From NCBI RefSeq assembly GCF_011302915.1, contig NZ_CP049872.1, forward strand, positions 2,046,001 to 2,110,000: DNA of 64,000 nt. Direction: 5' to 3'. Each line of letters opens with the position of its first letter. Positions within the stretch are counted from its first letter, which is position 1. The notes under the pieces were generated by a model. It was not told the DNA's origin, did not search any database, and saw nothing but the letters and a program-made list of their open reading frames with translations. Position numbers and translations under genes: made by a program. The stretch comes from Thermomonas sp. HDW16. Lineage in GTDB: Bacteria > Pseudomonadota > Gammaproteobacteria > Xanthomonadales > Xanthomonadaceae. Shown here one piece after another: positions 19,719-30,789 of this stretch.

Positions 19719-22328
19719 CTAGACCTGCTTCGGTTGCGGCCGGCCGTACAGGAAGCCTTGTGCGTAGGTGCAGCCGAGTTCCATCAGGCGTTCGCGCTGG
19801 GCGATGGTCTCCACGCCTTCGGCGATGATGTCGATGCCGAGGCTTCCGGCCAGGGCCACGATCGCGCGGATCACCGCCACGCTTTCCGCGCGTGCATCGC
19901 CGTTGAGGTCGGCGACGAAGCTGCGGTCGATCTTGAGCGCGGCGATCGGGAACCGGTGCAGGTAGGACAGCGCCGAGAATCCGGTGCCGAAATCGTCCAG
20001 TTGCGCCCGCACGCCACGCTCGCGCAGCAGGTTCAGGGTCTGGCTGATGCGCGGGGCATCGTCCAGCAGGGCCACCTCCGTGATCTCGATCCGCAGCCGC
20101 GATGGCGGAACCCCTGCCTCGTCCAGCAGGCGGAGCAGGCGGTCGGCGAAATCCGGCGAGCGGAAATGCCTGGGGGACACGTTGATGGAGACGTTCGCAT
20201 CCCCGGTGCAACCGGACATGTCGGCGATCACCCGCGCATACATCAGCCAATCGACTTGTTCGATCAAACCGCTGTCCTCGCCCACGTCGAGGAACTCGCC
20301 GGGCGACAGCAAGCCACGTTGTTCGTGGCGCCAGCGCAGCAGGGCTTCGTATCCGACGATCGCGGCATCGGCCATGCGCACGATGGGCTGGTAATGCGGT
20401 TCGAACGCATCGCTGTTGATCGCGCGGCGCAAGTCCGCCTCCAGGTCGAGCGTGCGCATGGCTTCCTCGCGCATCGCCTCGTCGAACAGCGCGCAACGGT
20501 CGCGGCCCTCGCTCTTGGCGCGGTACATCGCCGCGTCGGCGTCGCGCAGCATTTCCTCGCCGTTGGCGTAGCGCGGATGCCACATCGCAATGCCGATGCT
20601 GGCGGTGGGGAACAGTTCGCGGCCCGCGATCCAGATCGGTGCACCGAGCGCAGCCAGCACGCGCAGCCCCAGCTCTTCCGCCATCGCCGGGCCCTCCAGG
20701 CCTTCGGCGAGGATCGCGTACTCGTCGCCACCCAGCCGCGAGACCACGTCGTTGCCGCGCACGGTGCCGACGATGCGGCGCCCGGCCTCGACCAGCAATT
20801 CGTCGCCGACCGCATGACCCACGCTGTCATTGACCAGCTTGAAGCGGTCAAGATCAAGGAACAGCACGGCGAAACAGGCGTTCTCATCGTCGCGCGCGGT
20901 GGCGATCGCCCGCGCCAGTCGCTCCAGCAACTGCACCCGGTTAGGCAAGCCGGTCAGCGCATCATGGGTGGCTTGGTAGGTCAGCTTGCGCTCGGCGCGC
21001 ATGCGCTCGCCCATCTGTTCGACCAGCTCGGCGTTCGCCTCGGCCAGTTCGTGGGTGCGCTCGCCGACCCGTTGTTCCAGCCCGGCGTGCGCCTGCATCA
21101 GCTTGTCCTGCGCCTGCTTGCGGGCCAGGCCGCTGCCGATGTGATAGGCGACAAAGGTGAGCAGCTCCAGGTCGCGATTGCTGAAACCGATATCCGCGAA
21201 GTAGCTCTGTACGGCGATCACGCCGACCACCCGTTCGTCGTTCAGTAGCGGCACGCCGAGCCAGCAATGCGCCAGCGAGCCGATGCTGCGCACCTTGCCG
21301 GCCGCCTCCAGCTGGGCGATGCGTGGGCGATCCGCCAGCAACGCCTTGCCGCTGCGCAGCACGTACTCGGTCAGCCCCTTGGCGACCTTGCGCCGGCGGT
21401 TGATGGTGTCGCGTTCGTCGACCGAGTACGGGAACTCCAGCATGCTGCCGTCTTCGGACAGCATGGCGATGTAGAAATTGCGGGCGAACAGCAGGCCGCC
21501 CACCACCTTGTGGATTTCCGCGTAGAAGCGCTCGAGGCTCTCGCTGGTCATCGACAGCTCGGCGATGCGGAACAACGCGCGCTGCAGTTCCTGCGAACGC
21601 TGGCGCTCCAGCACCTCGGCCTGCAGGTCGGCATTGGCCTGCTTGAGCTCGCGGGTGCGTTCCTCGACCCGGTGTTCCAGCTGCTCGCGCGCATGATGTC
21701 GGTCGAGCGCGGTCAGGATGTGCTGCGCCACGTAGGCCAGCAGCACGCGCTCTTCCTCGCTGTACAGGTCCGGATGTTCGTAGCTCTGCACCACGATGCC
21801 GCCGACCACGCGGTTCTCGCGCAGCATCGGCACGCCCATCCAGTCGGCGCTGTCCGGGCCGTTGGTGGCGTCCCAGGCGATGCCGAGATGCTCGCGCAAT
21901 TCGCTCGACGGCCCGCGCATCGCGGTGCCGCTGCGCAACATGGCCACGGTCAGGTTGGCCTCGGCCTGGTCGAAGTCGAGCTCGGCATCCGGATCGTTGA
22001 CATAGGGATCCAGCTGGTCGACGAAGTACAGGAAGCGCATTTTCTGCCGGTTTTCGTCGTACAGGACGATGTAGAAATTCTCGGCATACATCAGCTCGCC
22101 GACGATCCCGTGGATGCGTCGCAACATCTCCTGCATGTCCAGCGTGCCGCCGGCAAGGTCGGCGATCTCGTACAACGCCAGCTGCAGGCGCTCGTTGCGG
22201 CGCAGGGATTCGATGCGTTGTTCGGCCACGTCCAGCTGGCGCAGTAACTCGTCCCGGCCGAGTCCTTCACGGCGGGATCGCGCGTCTTCGGTGCCCTGCG
22301 CAAACTGCACGATACGTCCCCCGTTCAT
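19719..22328 (-). CDS. GAF-GAF-GGDEF-EAL cyclic-di-GMP synthase/phosphodiesterase
   Basis: Cytoplasmic sensor-effector of 869 residues with no membrane segment. Domain order: GAF about 50-205, coiled coil 208-245, GAF about 245-405, coiled coil 405-450, GGDEF about 450-620, EAL about 625-869. The cyclase motif is GGDEY at 533-537, preceded by an intact RxxD inhibitory site (RGND). The phosphodiesterase carries YEALLRW, EITE, LDDFGTG, LKIDRSF, AEGVET and QGFLYGRP, so all metal and catalytic residues look present. It may make, degrade or switch c-di-GMP in response to GAF ligands. It is monocistronic between a convergent dehydrogenase and a divergent sigma-factor gene. Confidence 0.92.
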   Translation of the reverse strand: MNGGRIVQFAQGTEDARSRREGLGRDELLRQLDVAEQRIESLRRNERLQLALYEIADLAGGTLDMQEMLRRIHGIVGELMYAENFYIVLYDENRQKMRFLYFVDQLDPYVNDPDAELDFDQAEANLTVAMLRSGTAMRGPSSELREHLGIAWDATNGPDSADWMGVPMLRENRVVGGIVVQSYEHPDLYSEEERVLLAYVAQHILTALDRHHAREQLEHRVEERTRELKQANADLQAEVLERQRSQELQRALFRIAELSMTSESLERFYAEIHKVVGGLLFARNFYIAMLSEDGSMLEFPYSVDERDTINRRRKVAKGLTEYVLRSGKALLADRPRIAQLEAAGKVRSIGSLAHCWLGVPLLNDERVVGVIAVQSYFADIGFSNRDLELLTFVAYHIGSGLARKQAQDKLMQAHAGLEQRVGERTHELAEANAELVEQMGERMRAERKLTYQATHDALTGLPNRVQLLERLARAIATARDDENACFAVLFLDLDRFKLVNDSVGHAVGDELLVEAGRRIVGTVRGNDVVSRLGGDEYAILAEGLEGPAMAEELGLRVLAALGAPIWIAGRELFPTASIGIAMWHPRYANGEEMLRDADAAMYRAKSEGRDRCALFDEAMREEAMRTLDLEADLRRAINSDAFEPHYQPIVRMADAAIVGYEALLRWRHEQRGLLSPGEFLDVGEDSGLIEQVDWLMYARVIADMSGCTGDANVSINVSPRHFRSPDFADRLLRLLDEAGVPPSRLRIEITEVALLDDAPRISQTLNLLRERGVRAQLDDFGTGFSALSYLHRFPIAALKIDRSFVADLNGDARAESVAVIRAIVALAGSLGIDIIAEGVETIAQRERLMELGCTYAQGFLYGRPQPKQV

Positions 22329-22487
22329 GGACGTGAGGATACTTCTAACTACGCGTTAGTGGGCAAGCTCCGGCAACCCCACCGACCTTGTCCGTACGTT
22401 CGCCTGGTCATGAACCTCGCCCCTGTCGCTTCCGCCTGCCTGCTGGCGCCCTTCCCTGCACCGCCACCAATCCGTACGCTGGCGTGC
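22329..22487. promoter_or_regulatory. Divergent intergenic region, GGDEF-EAL gene / ECF sigma gene
   Basis: The 159-base gap holds an inverted repeat, CTAAC / GTTAG with a 5-nt centre, at 22345-22359, close to the GGDEF-EAL start. TCCGTACG occurs twice (22391-22398 and 22471-22478), ahead of the sigma gene. No convincing sigma-70 promoter is visible. An ECF-type autoregulated promoter is plausible, but I cannot assign it. Confidence 0.25.
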
Positions 22488-23039
22488 ATGGATGGCCGAG
22501 ATGCCAGCGACGAAGCCCTGATGCTCGCCTATGCCGCTGGCGAAACGGCGGCGTTCGAGCAACTGTATGCCCGCCATCGAAGCAGACTGTACCGCTACCT
22601 CCTGCGTCAGTTGCGCGACAACGCATTGGCGGACGAGTTCTTCCAGGACGTCTGGCAGCGTGTGATTTCCGCCCGCGCCGGCTGGAAACCCGATGCCGGT
22701 TTCGCCACCTGGCTGTACACCATCGCCCATCACCGGCTGGGCGACCATTGGCGTAGCCTGAAGCACCGCCCGGCGGCACCGCTGGACGCGGATGAACGCA
22801 CCGCACGCGTGGCCGATCCAGACACGCCGGAGCGGGTATTGTCCGAATTCGAACGCCGCCGCCAATTGCAACTGGCGCTGGACGACCTGCCCGAGGAACA
22901 ACGCGAGGTACTGCTGTTGCGGTTGGAACAGGAGCTGACGCTGGAGGAAATCGGCGACATCACCGGTGTTGGCCGGGAGACGGTCAAGTCGCGCCTGCGC
23001 TATGCCATGGACAAACTTCGTTCGAGGCTGCCGGCATGA
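22488..23039 (+). CDS. ECF-type RNA polymerase sigma factor
   Basis: Predicted sigma factor of 183 residues. Region 2 is seen in FEQLYARHRSRLYRYLLRQL through DEFFQDVWQRV and WLYTIAHHRL. Region 4 has the helix-turn-helix LTLEEIGDITGVGRETVKSR preceded by LPEEQREVLLLR. The ATG at 22488 is chosen because DASDEALMLAYAAGE then forms the usual N-terminal helix; the frame stays open 43 codons further upstream with two more ATGs, but that stretch looks non-coding. It is coupled to the following gene by ATGA. Target genes are unknown. Confidence 0.87.
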   Translation: MDGRDASDEALMLAYAAGETAAFEQLYARHRSRLYRYLLRQLRDNALADEFFQDVWQRVISARAGWKPDAGFATWLYTIAHHRLGDHWRSLKHRPAAPLDADERTARVADPDTPERVLSEFERRRQLQLALDDLPEEQREVLLLRLEQELTLEEIGDITGVGRETVKSRLRYAMDKLRSRLPA

Positions 23040-23974
23040 ACCGCCATCCGCCGCCGCCCAACGAACGACTGGATGCCGAGGAACGCGCACTGGCCGCGCA
23101 GTTGCCGCGTGCGCATGGCCGCAGCGAGCCCGGCCCGGAACTGGATGCGCGCATCCTTGCGGCCGCGCAGGCGGCCGTGCATTGGCAATCGCCACCAAAT
23201 CGCCGACGCAGGAGCTGGATCGCGCCGGTCGCCGTGGCGGCGTCGCTGGTGCTGGCGCTGGGCCTGGCTTGGCAGTTGCGCCCGCCGCCGACACCCGAAT
23301 ACCACGCGCAAGCCACGGATGCCGCAGCCGCGGCTCCGGCTGCGGGCGCTGTGGTCGCACGTACCTTCTCAGCGCCACCCGCACCCGAAGCGCAGGTGGC
23401 GCAGGTACCCGCCGCCACGATCGAGTCGAAACCGGCCCCGATACCTGCACCGCACGCAGTAGTCGCCAAGCAGGCATCGGCACCCGCCGCAATTGCCGAT
23501 ATCGCGGAAGTTGCCGCACCGACGGCGGCACCACCGCCACCTGCGCCACCCGCCCCACCAGCAGCGGTCGTTGCGCAGGATGCCGCCGCCAAGCCGCGAG
23601 CGGCGCAGTCCGCCGCTACATCCGCACCCGCCCCAGCGCCGGCGATGGCGATGGCGAAGGCCGCACGCGCCAGCGATACCACCCGCGAGCGGATCACGGT
23701 TTCCGGCACGGCTGCGGAGGAGCGCGTTGAACAGGACGAAGCGGACAGGGCCGCGAATGCCGCCATGCTGGATGCCGTCGGCGCCGACGATCCCGGCGTC
23801 GAAGTGCCGCCGGCCACCGCGGATTCGCCCGTTGTGCGCGATGCCTGGTTGCGTCGCATCGGCGAATTGCTGGAGCAGGGCCATACCGAGGACGCCAAGG
23901 CCAGCCTGAAGGAATTCCGGCGCCGCTATCCCGATGCCGAATTGCCGCCGGAACTGCGCAAGCTCGGCCCCTGA
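23036..23974 (+). CDS. Putative anti-sigma factor, single-pass membrane protein with Ala/Pro-rich periplasmic part
   Basis: Protein of 312 residues without a clear named domain. Residues 1-60 are charged and cytoplasmic, 61-80 (IAPVAVAASLVLALGLAWQL) form one membrane helix, and a long Ala/Pro-rich tail reaches into the periplasm. The last 60 residues are better ordered, with RDAWLRRIGELLEQGHTEDA followed by FRRRYPDAELPPEL, like a short helical repeat. Position directly after the sigma gene with a 4-nt overlap, plus the topology, argue for an anti-sigma role. No zinc-binding HxxxCxxC is present. Function is inferred from context. Confidence 0.6.
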   Translation: MNRHPPPPNERLDAEERALAAQLPRAHGRSEPGPELDARILAAAQAAVHWQSPPNRRRRSWIAPVAVAASLVLALGLAWQLRPPPTPEYHAQATDAAAAAPAAGAVVARTFSAPPAPEAQVAQVPAATIESKPAPIPAPHAVVAKQASAPAAIADIAEVAAPTAAPPPPAPPAPPAAVVAQDAAAKPRAAQSAATSAPAPAPAMAMAKAARASDTTRERITVSGTAAEERVEQDEADRAANAAMLDAVGADDPGVEVPPATADSPVVRDAWLRRIGELLEQGHTEDAKASLKEFRRRYPDAELPPELRKLGP

Positions 23975-24005
23975 CGCCCACGCGTCGCGCGGCTAACATG
24001 CGCGA

Positions 24006-25772
24006 ATGAATTCTCCTGCACAAGCGCCGGCCAAGGCGCCCATCGGTTCCCTGCGCGCACTCTGGCCATTCGTGCGCCGCCACCGCGGCCTGTTCATCGC
24101 CTGGCTGCTGGCGCTGGCGATATCCTCCAGCGCCTCGCTGAGCCTGCCGGTCGCGTTCCGCACCATGATCGACGACGGTTTCCGCAGCGGCAGCGCGGGC
24201 AGCATCGACCGTGCGTTCCTGCTGTTGTTCGCGGTGGCGCTGCTGCTGGCGCTCGGTACCGCCGCGCGCTTCTTCTTCGTCTCGTTGCTGGGCGAACGCG
24301 TGGTCGCCGATCTGCGCACGCAGCTGTATGCGCACCTGATCGGGTTGGATGCCGGCTTCCACGACCGCACCCGCAGCGGCGAACTGGTCTCGCGCCTGAC
24401 CGCCGACGTCGAGCTGATCCGCAACGTGGTCGGCAGCGTGATGTCGATCGCCCTGCGCAGCACGATCACCGCCGTCGGCGCGCTGGTGATGCTGTTCGTC
24501 ACCAGCCCGAAACTGGCGGCCTGGGCGCTGGTCGGCATTCCGGTCGCGGTGGTGCCGGTGATCATCGGCGCACGCATGATCCGCAAGATCTCGCGCAACA
24601 GTCAGGATCGCGTGGCGGATGCCAACGCGCTGGCCACCGAAACCCTGGGCGCGGTGCGCACGGTGCAGGCGCACGCGCGCGAGGACTACGAACGCGGCCG
24701 CTTCGCCACCGCCGTGGCCAATACCGTGGACACCGCGCGCAAGCGGATCGGCGCACAGTCGCTGATGACCGGCACCACTATCACCCTGTTCTTCGGCGCG
24801 ATCACCCTGGTGCTGTGGTCGGGTGCGCACGACGTCATCGCCGGCCGCATGAGCGCCGGCACGCTGATCCAGTTCGTGCTGTACGCCCTGTTCGGTGGCG
24901 GTTCGGTGGCGGCACTGGCCGAGGTCTGGAACGAGCTGCAGAAGGCCGCCGGCGGCATGGGCCGGATCAACGAGCTGCTGCAGGAGGACTCGGAGGTCGT
25001 CGCCCCTGCGCAGCCCACGCCACTACCGGTGCCGGTACGCGGCGACATCGTGTTCGATGCGGTCACCTTCCACTACCCGCAGCGCCCGGATACCGCAGCA
25101 CTGCGGGATTTCAGCCTGCGCGTGCAGCCCGGCGAAACCATTGCCCTGGTCGGCCCGTCCGGCGCCGGCAAGAGCACGGTGTTCTCGCTGCTGCTGCGTT
25201 TCCACGACCCGCAGACCGGCCGCATCTCGCTGGACGGCATCGACGTGCGCGACCTCGACCCGCATGCGCTTCGCGATGCGATCGCGTTGGTGCCGCAGTC
25301 GCCCACCATCTTCGCCACCACGGCGATGGACAACATCCGCTACGGCAAGCTGGAAGCCAGCGATGCACAAGTACGCAAGGCGGCCGAATCCGCCGAAGCC
25401 GACGAATTCCTGGACACGCTACCGGAAGGCTTCGCCAGCGAGTTGGGCGAACGCGGCGCGCGCCTGTCCGGCGGACAGCAGCAACGCGTCGCCATTGCCC
25501 GCGCACTACTGAAGGACGCGCCGATCCTGCTGCTGGACGAAGCGACTTCCGCACTCGACGCGCAAAGCGAACGCGCCGTGCAGCACGCGCTGGAGAACCT
25601 GATGGCCGGGCGCACCACGCTCGTGATCGCGCACCGGCTGGCGACCATCCTCAAGGCTGACCGCATCGTGGTGATGGAGGCCGGCCGCATCGTCGCCGAT
25701 GGCACCCACGAGCAATTGCTGGCACAGGGTGGCCTGTACGCCGAGCTGGCGAAACTGCAGTTCCTCGACTGA
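24006..25772 (+). CDS. ABC exporter, fused permease and ATPase (MsbA/subfamily-B type)
   Basis: Half-transporter of 588 residues. Six membrane helices occupy about residues 20-310. The nucleotide-binding domain (about 340-588) has Walker A GPSGAGKST, Q-loop region VPQSPTIFATT, signature LSGGQQQRVAIARALL, Walker B ILLLDEATSALD and the H-loop IAHRLAT. It works as a homodimer exporting lipids, drugs or peptides; the cargo is unknown. The gene begins 32 nt after the putative anti-sigma gene and may share its transcript. An SDR gene follows after 10 nt. Confidence 0.9.
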   Translation: MNSPAQAPAKAPIGSLRALWPFVRRHRGLFIAWLLALAISSSASLSLPVAFRTMIDDGFRSGSAGSIDRAFLLLFAVALLLALGTAARFFFVSLLGERVVADLRTQLYAHLIGLDAGFHDRTRSGELVSRLTADVELIRNVVGSVMSIALRSTITAVGALVMLFVTSPKLAAWALVGIPVAVVPVIIGARMIRKISRNSQDRVADANALATETLGAVRTVQAHAREDYERGRFATAVANTVDTARKRIGAQSLMTGTTITLFFGAITLVLWSGAHDVIAGRMSAGTLIQFVLYALFGGGSVAALAEVWNELQKAAGGMGRINELLQEDSEVVAPAQPTPLPVPVRGDIVFDAVTFHYPQRPDTAALRDFSLRVQPGETIALVGPSGAGKSTVFSLLLRFHDPQTGRISLDGIDVRDLDPHALRDAIALVPQSPTIFATTAMDNIRYGKLEASDAQVRKAAESAEADEFLDTLPEGFASELGERGARLSGGQQQRVAIARALLKDAPILLLDEATSALDAQSERAVQHALENLMAGRTTLVIAHRLATILKADRIVVMEAGRIVADGTHEQLLAQGGLYAELAKLQFLD

Positions 25773-25782
25773 GCACGCACGC

Positions 25783-26808
25783 ATGGCGACGGTCCTGATC
25801 ACCGGTGGTTCCGGCTTCATCGGCAGCCACGCCATCCTGCAAGCGCTGGCCGCCGGCCACGACGTGCGTACCACCGTGCGCAGCCTGCAACGCGAAGGCG
25901 AACTGCGCGCACTACTGCATGCGAACGGCGCCGATGCCGACGACCGCCTGCGTTTCTTCGCGGCAGACCTTACCCGCGATGCAGGCTGGGCCGATGCGGC
26001 TGCCGGTTGCGACTACGTCCTGCACATCGCCTCGCCATTCCCCACCGGCATTCCCAAGCACGAAGACGAGTTGATCGTGCCCGCGCGCGACGGCGCCCTG
26101 CGCGCACTGCGCGCGGCGCGCGATGCCGGGGTGAAACGCGTGGTGCTGACCTCGTCGTTCGCCGCCATCGGTTACGGCCATCCGCAGCAGCAAGCGCCGT
26201 TCGACGAAACCACGTGGACGAATCTCGACGGCCCCATCGCGGCTTACACCAAATCGAAAACACTGGCCGAACGCGCGGCCTGGGACTTCATCGCCCGCGA
26301 AGGCGGCGGACTCGAGTTGTCGGTGGTGAATCCTGTCGGCGTATTTGGCCCGGTGCTCGGCCCTGACTACGCCACTTCGATCCAGTTGGTGCAGCGGCTG
26401 ATGGACGGCGCCCTGCCCGGCTGCCCGAAACTGCGCTTCGGCGTGGTCGACGTACGCGACGTGGTCGACCTGCACCTGCGCGCGATGACCGCTCCGGCGG
26501 CGAACGGCGAACGCTTCCTGGCCGTGGCCGGCAGTTTCATGCGCGTGCAGGCGATGGCGCTGGCATTGAAAGCACGCCTGGGCGATGCCGCACGCAAGGT
26601 GCCGACGCGCGAACTGCCCAGCTGGCTTGTGCGGTTGGTGGCACTGGCCGATCCGACCGTGCGCCAGATCGTGCCCGACCTCGACAAATACAAGAACGCC
26701 ACCGCCGACAAGGCACGGCGCGTGCTGGGCTGGTCGCCGCGCAGCAACGAAGACGCGCTGGCCGCGACTGCGGAAAGCCTGTTGCGGCTGGGTTTGCTGA
26801 AGCGCTGA
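25783..26808 (+). CDS. NAD(P)-dependent epimerase/reductase, extended atypical SDR
   Basis: Extended short-chain dehydrogenase of 341 residues resembling dihydroflavonol-4-reductase/aldehyde reductase proteins. The cofactor loop TGGSGFIGSH is at residues 7-16. The catalytic pair is in AAYTKSKTLAE (YxxxK), with the Ser from VLTSSFAAIG upstream. The ATG at 25783 places the nucleotide loop at the usual distance. Substrate unknown. It lies 10 bases after the ABC exporter, so the two are probably co-expressed. It is convergent with the cold-shock gene. Confidence 0.85.
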   Translation: MATVLITGGSGFIGSHAILQALAAGHDVRTTVRSLQREGELRALLHANGADADDRLRFFAADLTRDAGWADAAAGCDYVLHIASPFPTGIPKHEDELIVPARDGALRALRAARDAGVKRVVLTSSFAAIGYGHPQQQAPFDETTWTNLDGPIAAYTKSKTLAERAAWDFIAREGGGLELSVVNPVGVFGPVLGPDYATSIQLVQRLMDGALPGCPKLRFGVVDVRDVVDLHLRAMTAPAANGERFLAVAGSFMRVQAMALALKARLGDAARKVPTRELPSWLVRLVALADPTVRQIVPDLDKYKNATADKARRVLGWSPRSNEDALAATAESLLRLGLLKR

Positions 26809-26818
26809 CCGCCACCAT

Positions 26819-26843
26819 AAAAAAGCCCCGCACGAGGCGGGGC
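26819..26843 (-). terminator. Rho-independent terminator of the cold-shock gene
   Basis: On the minus strand, a 7-bp stem GCCCCGC / GCGGGGC with a 5-nt loop is followed by six Ts. It sits 26 bases past the csp stop and just past the end of the convergent SDR gene. Confidence 0.85.
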
Positions 26844-26868
26844 CTGAAATTCCTGTGCGCGATTGCAA

Positions 26869-27072
26869 TCAGGCGGGCTTGACCCCGGTGGCTTGCGCAC
26901 CCTTTGCGCCCTGGGTGACTTCGAAGCTGACCCGCTGGCCTTCCTGCAGGCTGCGGAAACCCGTGGAATCGATCGCGGAAAAATGCACGAACAGATCCGC
27001 ACTGCCGTCCTCGGGGGTGATGAAGCCGAAGCCCTTGGCGTCGTTGAACCACTTCACGGTACCGTTTTGCAT
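26869..27072 (-). CDS. Cold-shock-domain protein (CspA family)
   Basis: Nucleic-acid chaperone of 67 residues. RNP1 (KGFGFI) and RNP2 (LFVHFSAI) are intact, and the N-terminus [17 protein letters not shown] is standard. It binds single-stranded RNA or DNA and melts secondary structure. GAGGT lies 11 bases upstream of the ATG. The 100-base gap upstream has TTGCAT and CATACT spaced 16 bases apart (27135-27162), which would give a 5' leader of about 55 bases. A T-run terminator follows, so it is probably its own transcript. Whether it is cold-inducible cannot be told. Confidence 0.95.
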   Translation of the reverse strand: MQNGTVKWFNDAKGFGFITPEDGSADLFVHFSAIDSTGFRSLQEGQRVSFEVTQGAKGAQATGVKPA

Positions 27073-27134
27073 GGTGCGATGACCTCTAGCATGATCGTTT
27101 GCGGGAACGTGCCGCGCGTCTGCGGCACGGCGCG

Positions 27135-27162
27135 AGTATGCAACAACCGGGCGCGCATGCAA
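27135..27162 (-). promoter_or_regulatory. Candidate csp promoter
   Basis: Minus strand TTGCAT (27162-27157) and CATACT (27140-27135), 16-base spacer, in the gap between the monooxygenase stop and csp. Both hexamers are partial matches. Confidence 0.35.
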
Positions 27163-27172
27163 TGCCCTGCGC

Positions 27173-29182
<2,010 letters not shown>

Positions 29183-29186
<4 letters not shown>

Positions 29187-29740
29187 TCGCCCAGTGCGTA
29201 AATCGCCGGCAGGTTGCGGCCCTGCTCGTGGAAATCCATGCCGTAACCGAACACGTACGCATCCGGCACCTGCACGCCCACATGGTCGGCGCTGATGCCG
29301 TCCACGCAACGGTCATGCACCTTCTCGGCCAGCACCGCGATCCGCACCTCGGCCGCGCCCTGGTCTTCGCACCAGTGCTTGATCGCGAGCAAGGTATGGC
29401 CTTCGTCGAGGATGTCGTCCGCCAGCAGCACCTTGCGTCCGCGCAGCGGCGTGGCCGGGCGATGCAGCCACGCAAGCCCGGAGCCGCTGGTCTGCCCGCG
29501 ATAGCGAGTGGCATGCAGGTAATCGAACTCGAGGTCGAGCCCACGTTCGCCAAGCGCGAATGCCAGTTGCGCGGCGAACGGCAAACCGCCGTTCATCACC
29601 GTCAGGTACACCGGGACTTCGCCATCGGCGTATTCGCCGCGAATGTCATCGGCGATCCGCTCGATCGACGCTTCCAGCACCTCGCGGTCGTGGACCACGT
29701 GCGAATTGGCCAATGCCTCGGCAAGCTTGGGTGCGCTCAT
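29183..29740 (-). CDS. hpt: Hypoxanthine-guanine phosphoribosyltransferase
   Basis: Purine-salvage enzyme of 185 residues transferring phosphoribose from PRPP to hypoxanthine or guanine. The PRPP loop is VLLADDILDEGHTL, and VMNGGLPFAAQL and VPDAYVFGYGMDF are typical of the group. It overlaps both neighbours by 4 nt: nagZ upstream and the methylthioinosine phosphorylase downstream, which supplies hypoxanthine. That gives a compact salvage unit. Confidence 0.93.
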
Positions 29741-30789
29741 GTCGCGTTCGCCTCGTCGTTCGCGCCGGAGGTGACTCCGACATCATGGGTGGAGACCGGC
29801 ACCTCGCCGATCCGCGCCTGCGCATTGCCGTAACGCGCGTCCGCCAGCAAGGCATCCCATCCCGGCGCCGCGCGACCCATCATCCCGGCCAGGCCGGACG
29901 TCGCCAGCGGGCGATCCTCGACCGCGCGCAACGCTTCTTCCACCAGGTCCGGATGGCAGACCGGCACCGCATCGCAGCCTGCATCCAGGTGCGCATCGAT
30001 GCGCGCCTTGACCCCGCCCGCACCGAAGGCGGCGGCCATGCCGATGTCGTCGGCGAATACCACGCCGCGGAAACCCATGTCCTCGCGCAGGATTTCCTTG
30101 ATCCAGCGCGGCGAATAACCAGCCGGTTCCGGCGCGACCTGCGGGTAAGTCACGTGCGCCATCATCACTGCCTCCGCGCCCGCCTCAATGCCGGCCGCGA
30201 ACGGCACGAGATCGAGGGCGCGTATCTGCTCCAGCGAACGATCGTCGATCGCGACTTCGTAATGGGTGTCTTCCGGCACCGAGCCGTGACCGGGGAAATG
30301 CTTGAGGGTCGCCGCCATGCCGGCACTGTGCATGCCGTCGACATAGGCGCGCGTGAACGCGGCGACCACCTGCGGGTCCGGCGAGAACGCGCGGTTGCCG
30401 ATGGCGCGGTTGCCGCGACCCAGATCCACCACCGGCGCGAAGCTGAGGTCGAGGCCGGTCGCGCGGATCTCGCTGGCCATCAGCCAGGCGTGTTCGCGCG
30501 CGAGTTCGAGCGCAGTATCCGCGTCGCGCCGGTACAGCGCATCGAAGCCCTCCAGCGGCGGCAACTTGCTGTAGCCGTCGCGGAAGCGCTGCACGCGCCC
30601 GCCTTCCTGGTCCACGCAGAGCAGCATCGGTCGTGGCGCGGCTTCGCGGATCGATTGGGTGAGTTCCGTGACCTGTGCCTTCGAGGCGAAGTTGCGCAGG
30701 AACAGGATCACCCCGGCGCAGCCTTCATGCTGCAGCCAATCGCGTTCGCGCGCGCTGAGTTCGTGTCCGGAGACGCCGATGACCAACAT
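29737..30789 (-). CDS. nagZ: Beta-N-acetylhexosaminidase NagZ
   Basis: Cytoplasmic GH3 enzyme of 350 residues that removes GlcNAc from anhydro-muropeptides during peptidoglycan recycling. Signature elements are CVDQEGGRVQRFRDG, KHFPGHGSVPEDTHYE (the mobile loop with the catalytic Asp/His pair) and VVFADDIGM with the nucleophile Asp. The short single-domain length is correct for NagZ. The start overlaps the CYTH gene stop by one base. Its product enters the same pathway as the dipeptide epimerase at the left end of the window. In related bacteria NagZ also influences beta-lactamase induction. Confidence 0.95.
   Translation of the reverse strand: MLVIGVSGHELSARERDWLQHEGCAGVILFLRNFASKAQVTELTQSIREAAPRPMLLCVDQEGGRVQRFRDGYSKLPPLEGFDALYRRDADTALELAREHAWLMASEIRATGLDLSFAPVVDLGRGNRAIGNRAFSPDPQVVAAFTRAYVDGMHSAGMAATLKHFPGHGSVPEDTHYEVAIDDRSLEQIRALDLVPFAAGIEAGAEAVMMAHVTYPQVAPEPAGYSPRWIKEILREDMGFRGVVFADDIGMAAAFGAGGVKARIDAHLDAGCDAVPVCHPDLVEEALRAVEDRPLATSGLAGMMGRAAPGWDALLADARYGNAQARIGEVPVSTHDVGVTSGANDEANAT

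Noticed and set aside
19734..21248. A 504-codon plus-strand frame opposite the GGDEF-EAL gene
   Set aside because: Complementary shadow of a gene with complete catalytic motifs; composition is not protein-like.
23298..23690. Ala/Pro-rich tail of the anti-sigma-like protein as a frameshift artefact
   Set aside because: The frame stays open, has consistent GC-rich third positions, and returns to ordered sequence at the C-terminus; RseA in the same window has a similar tail.
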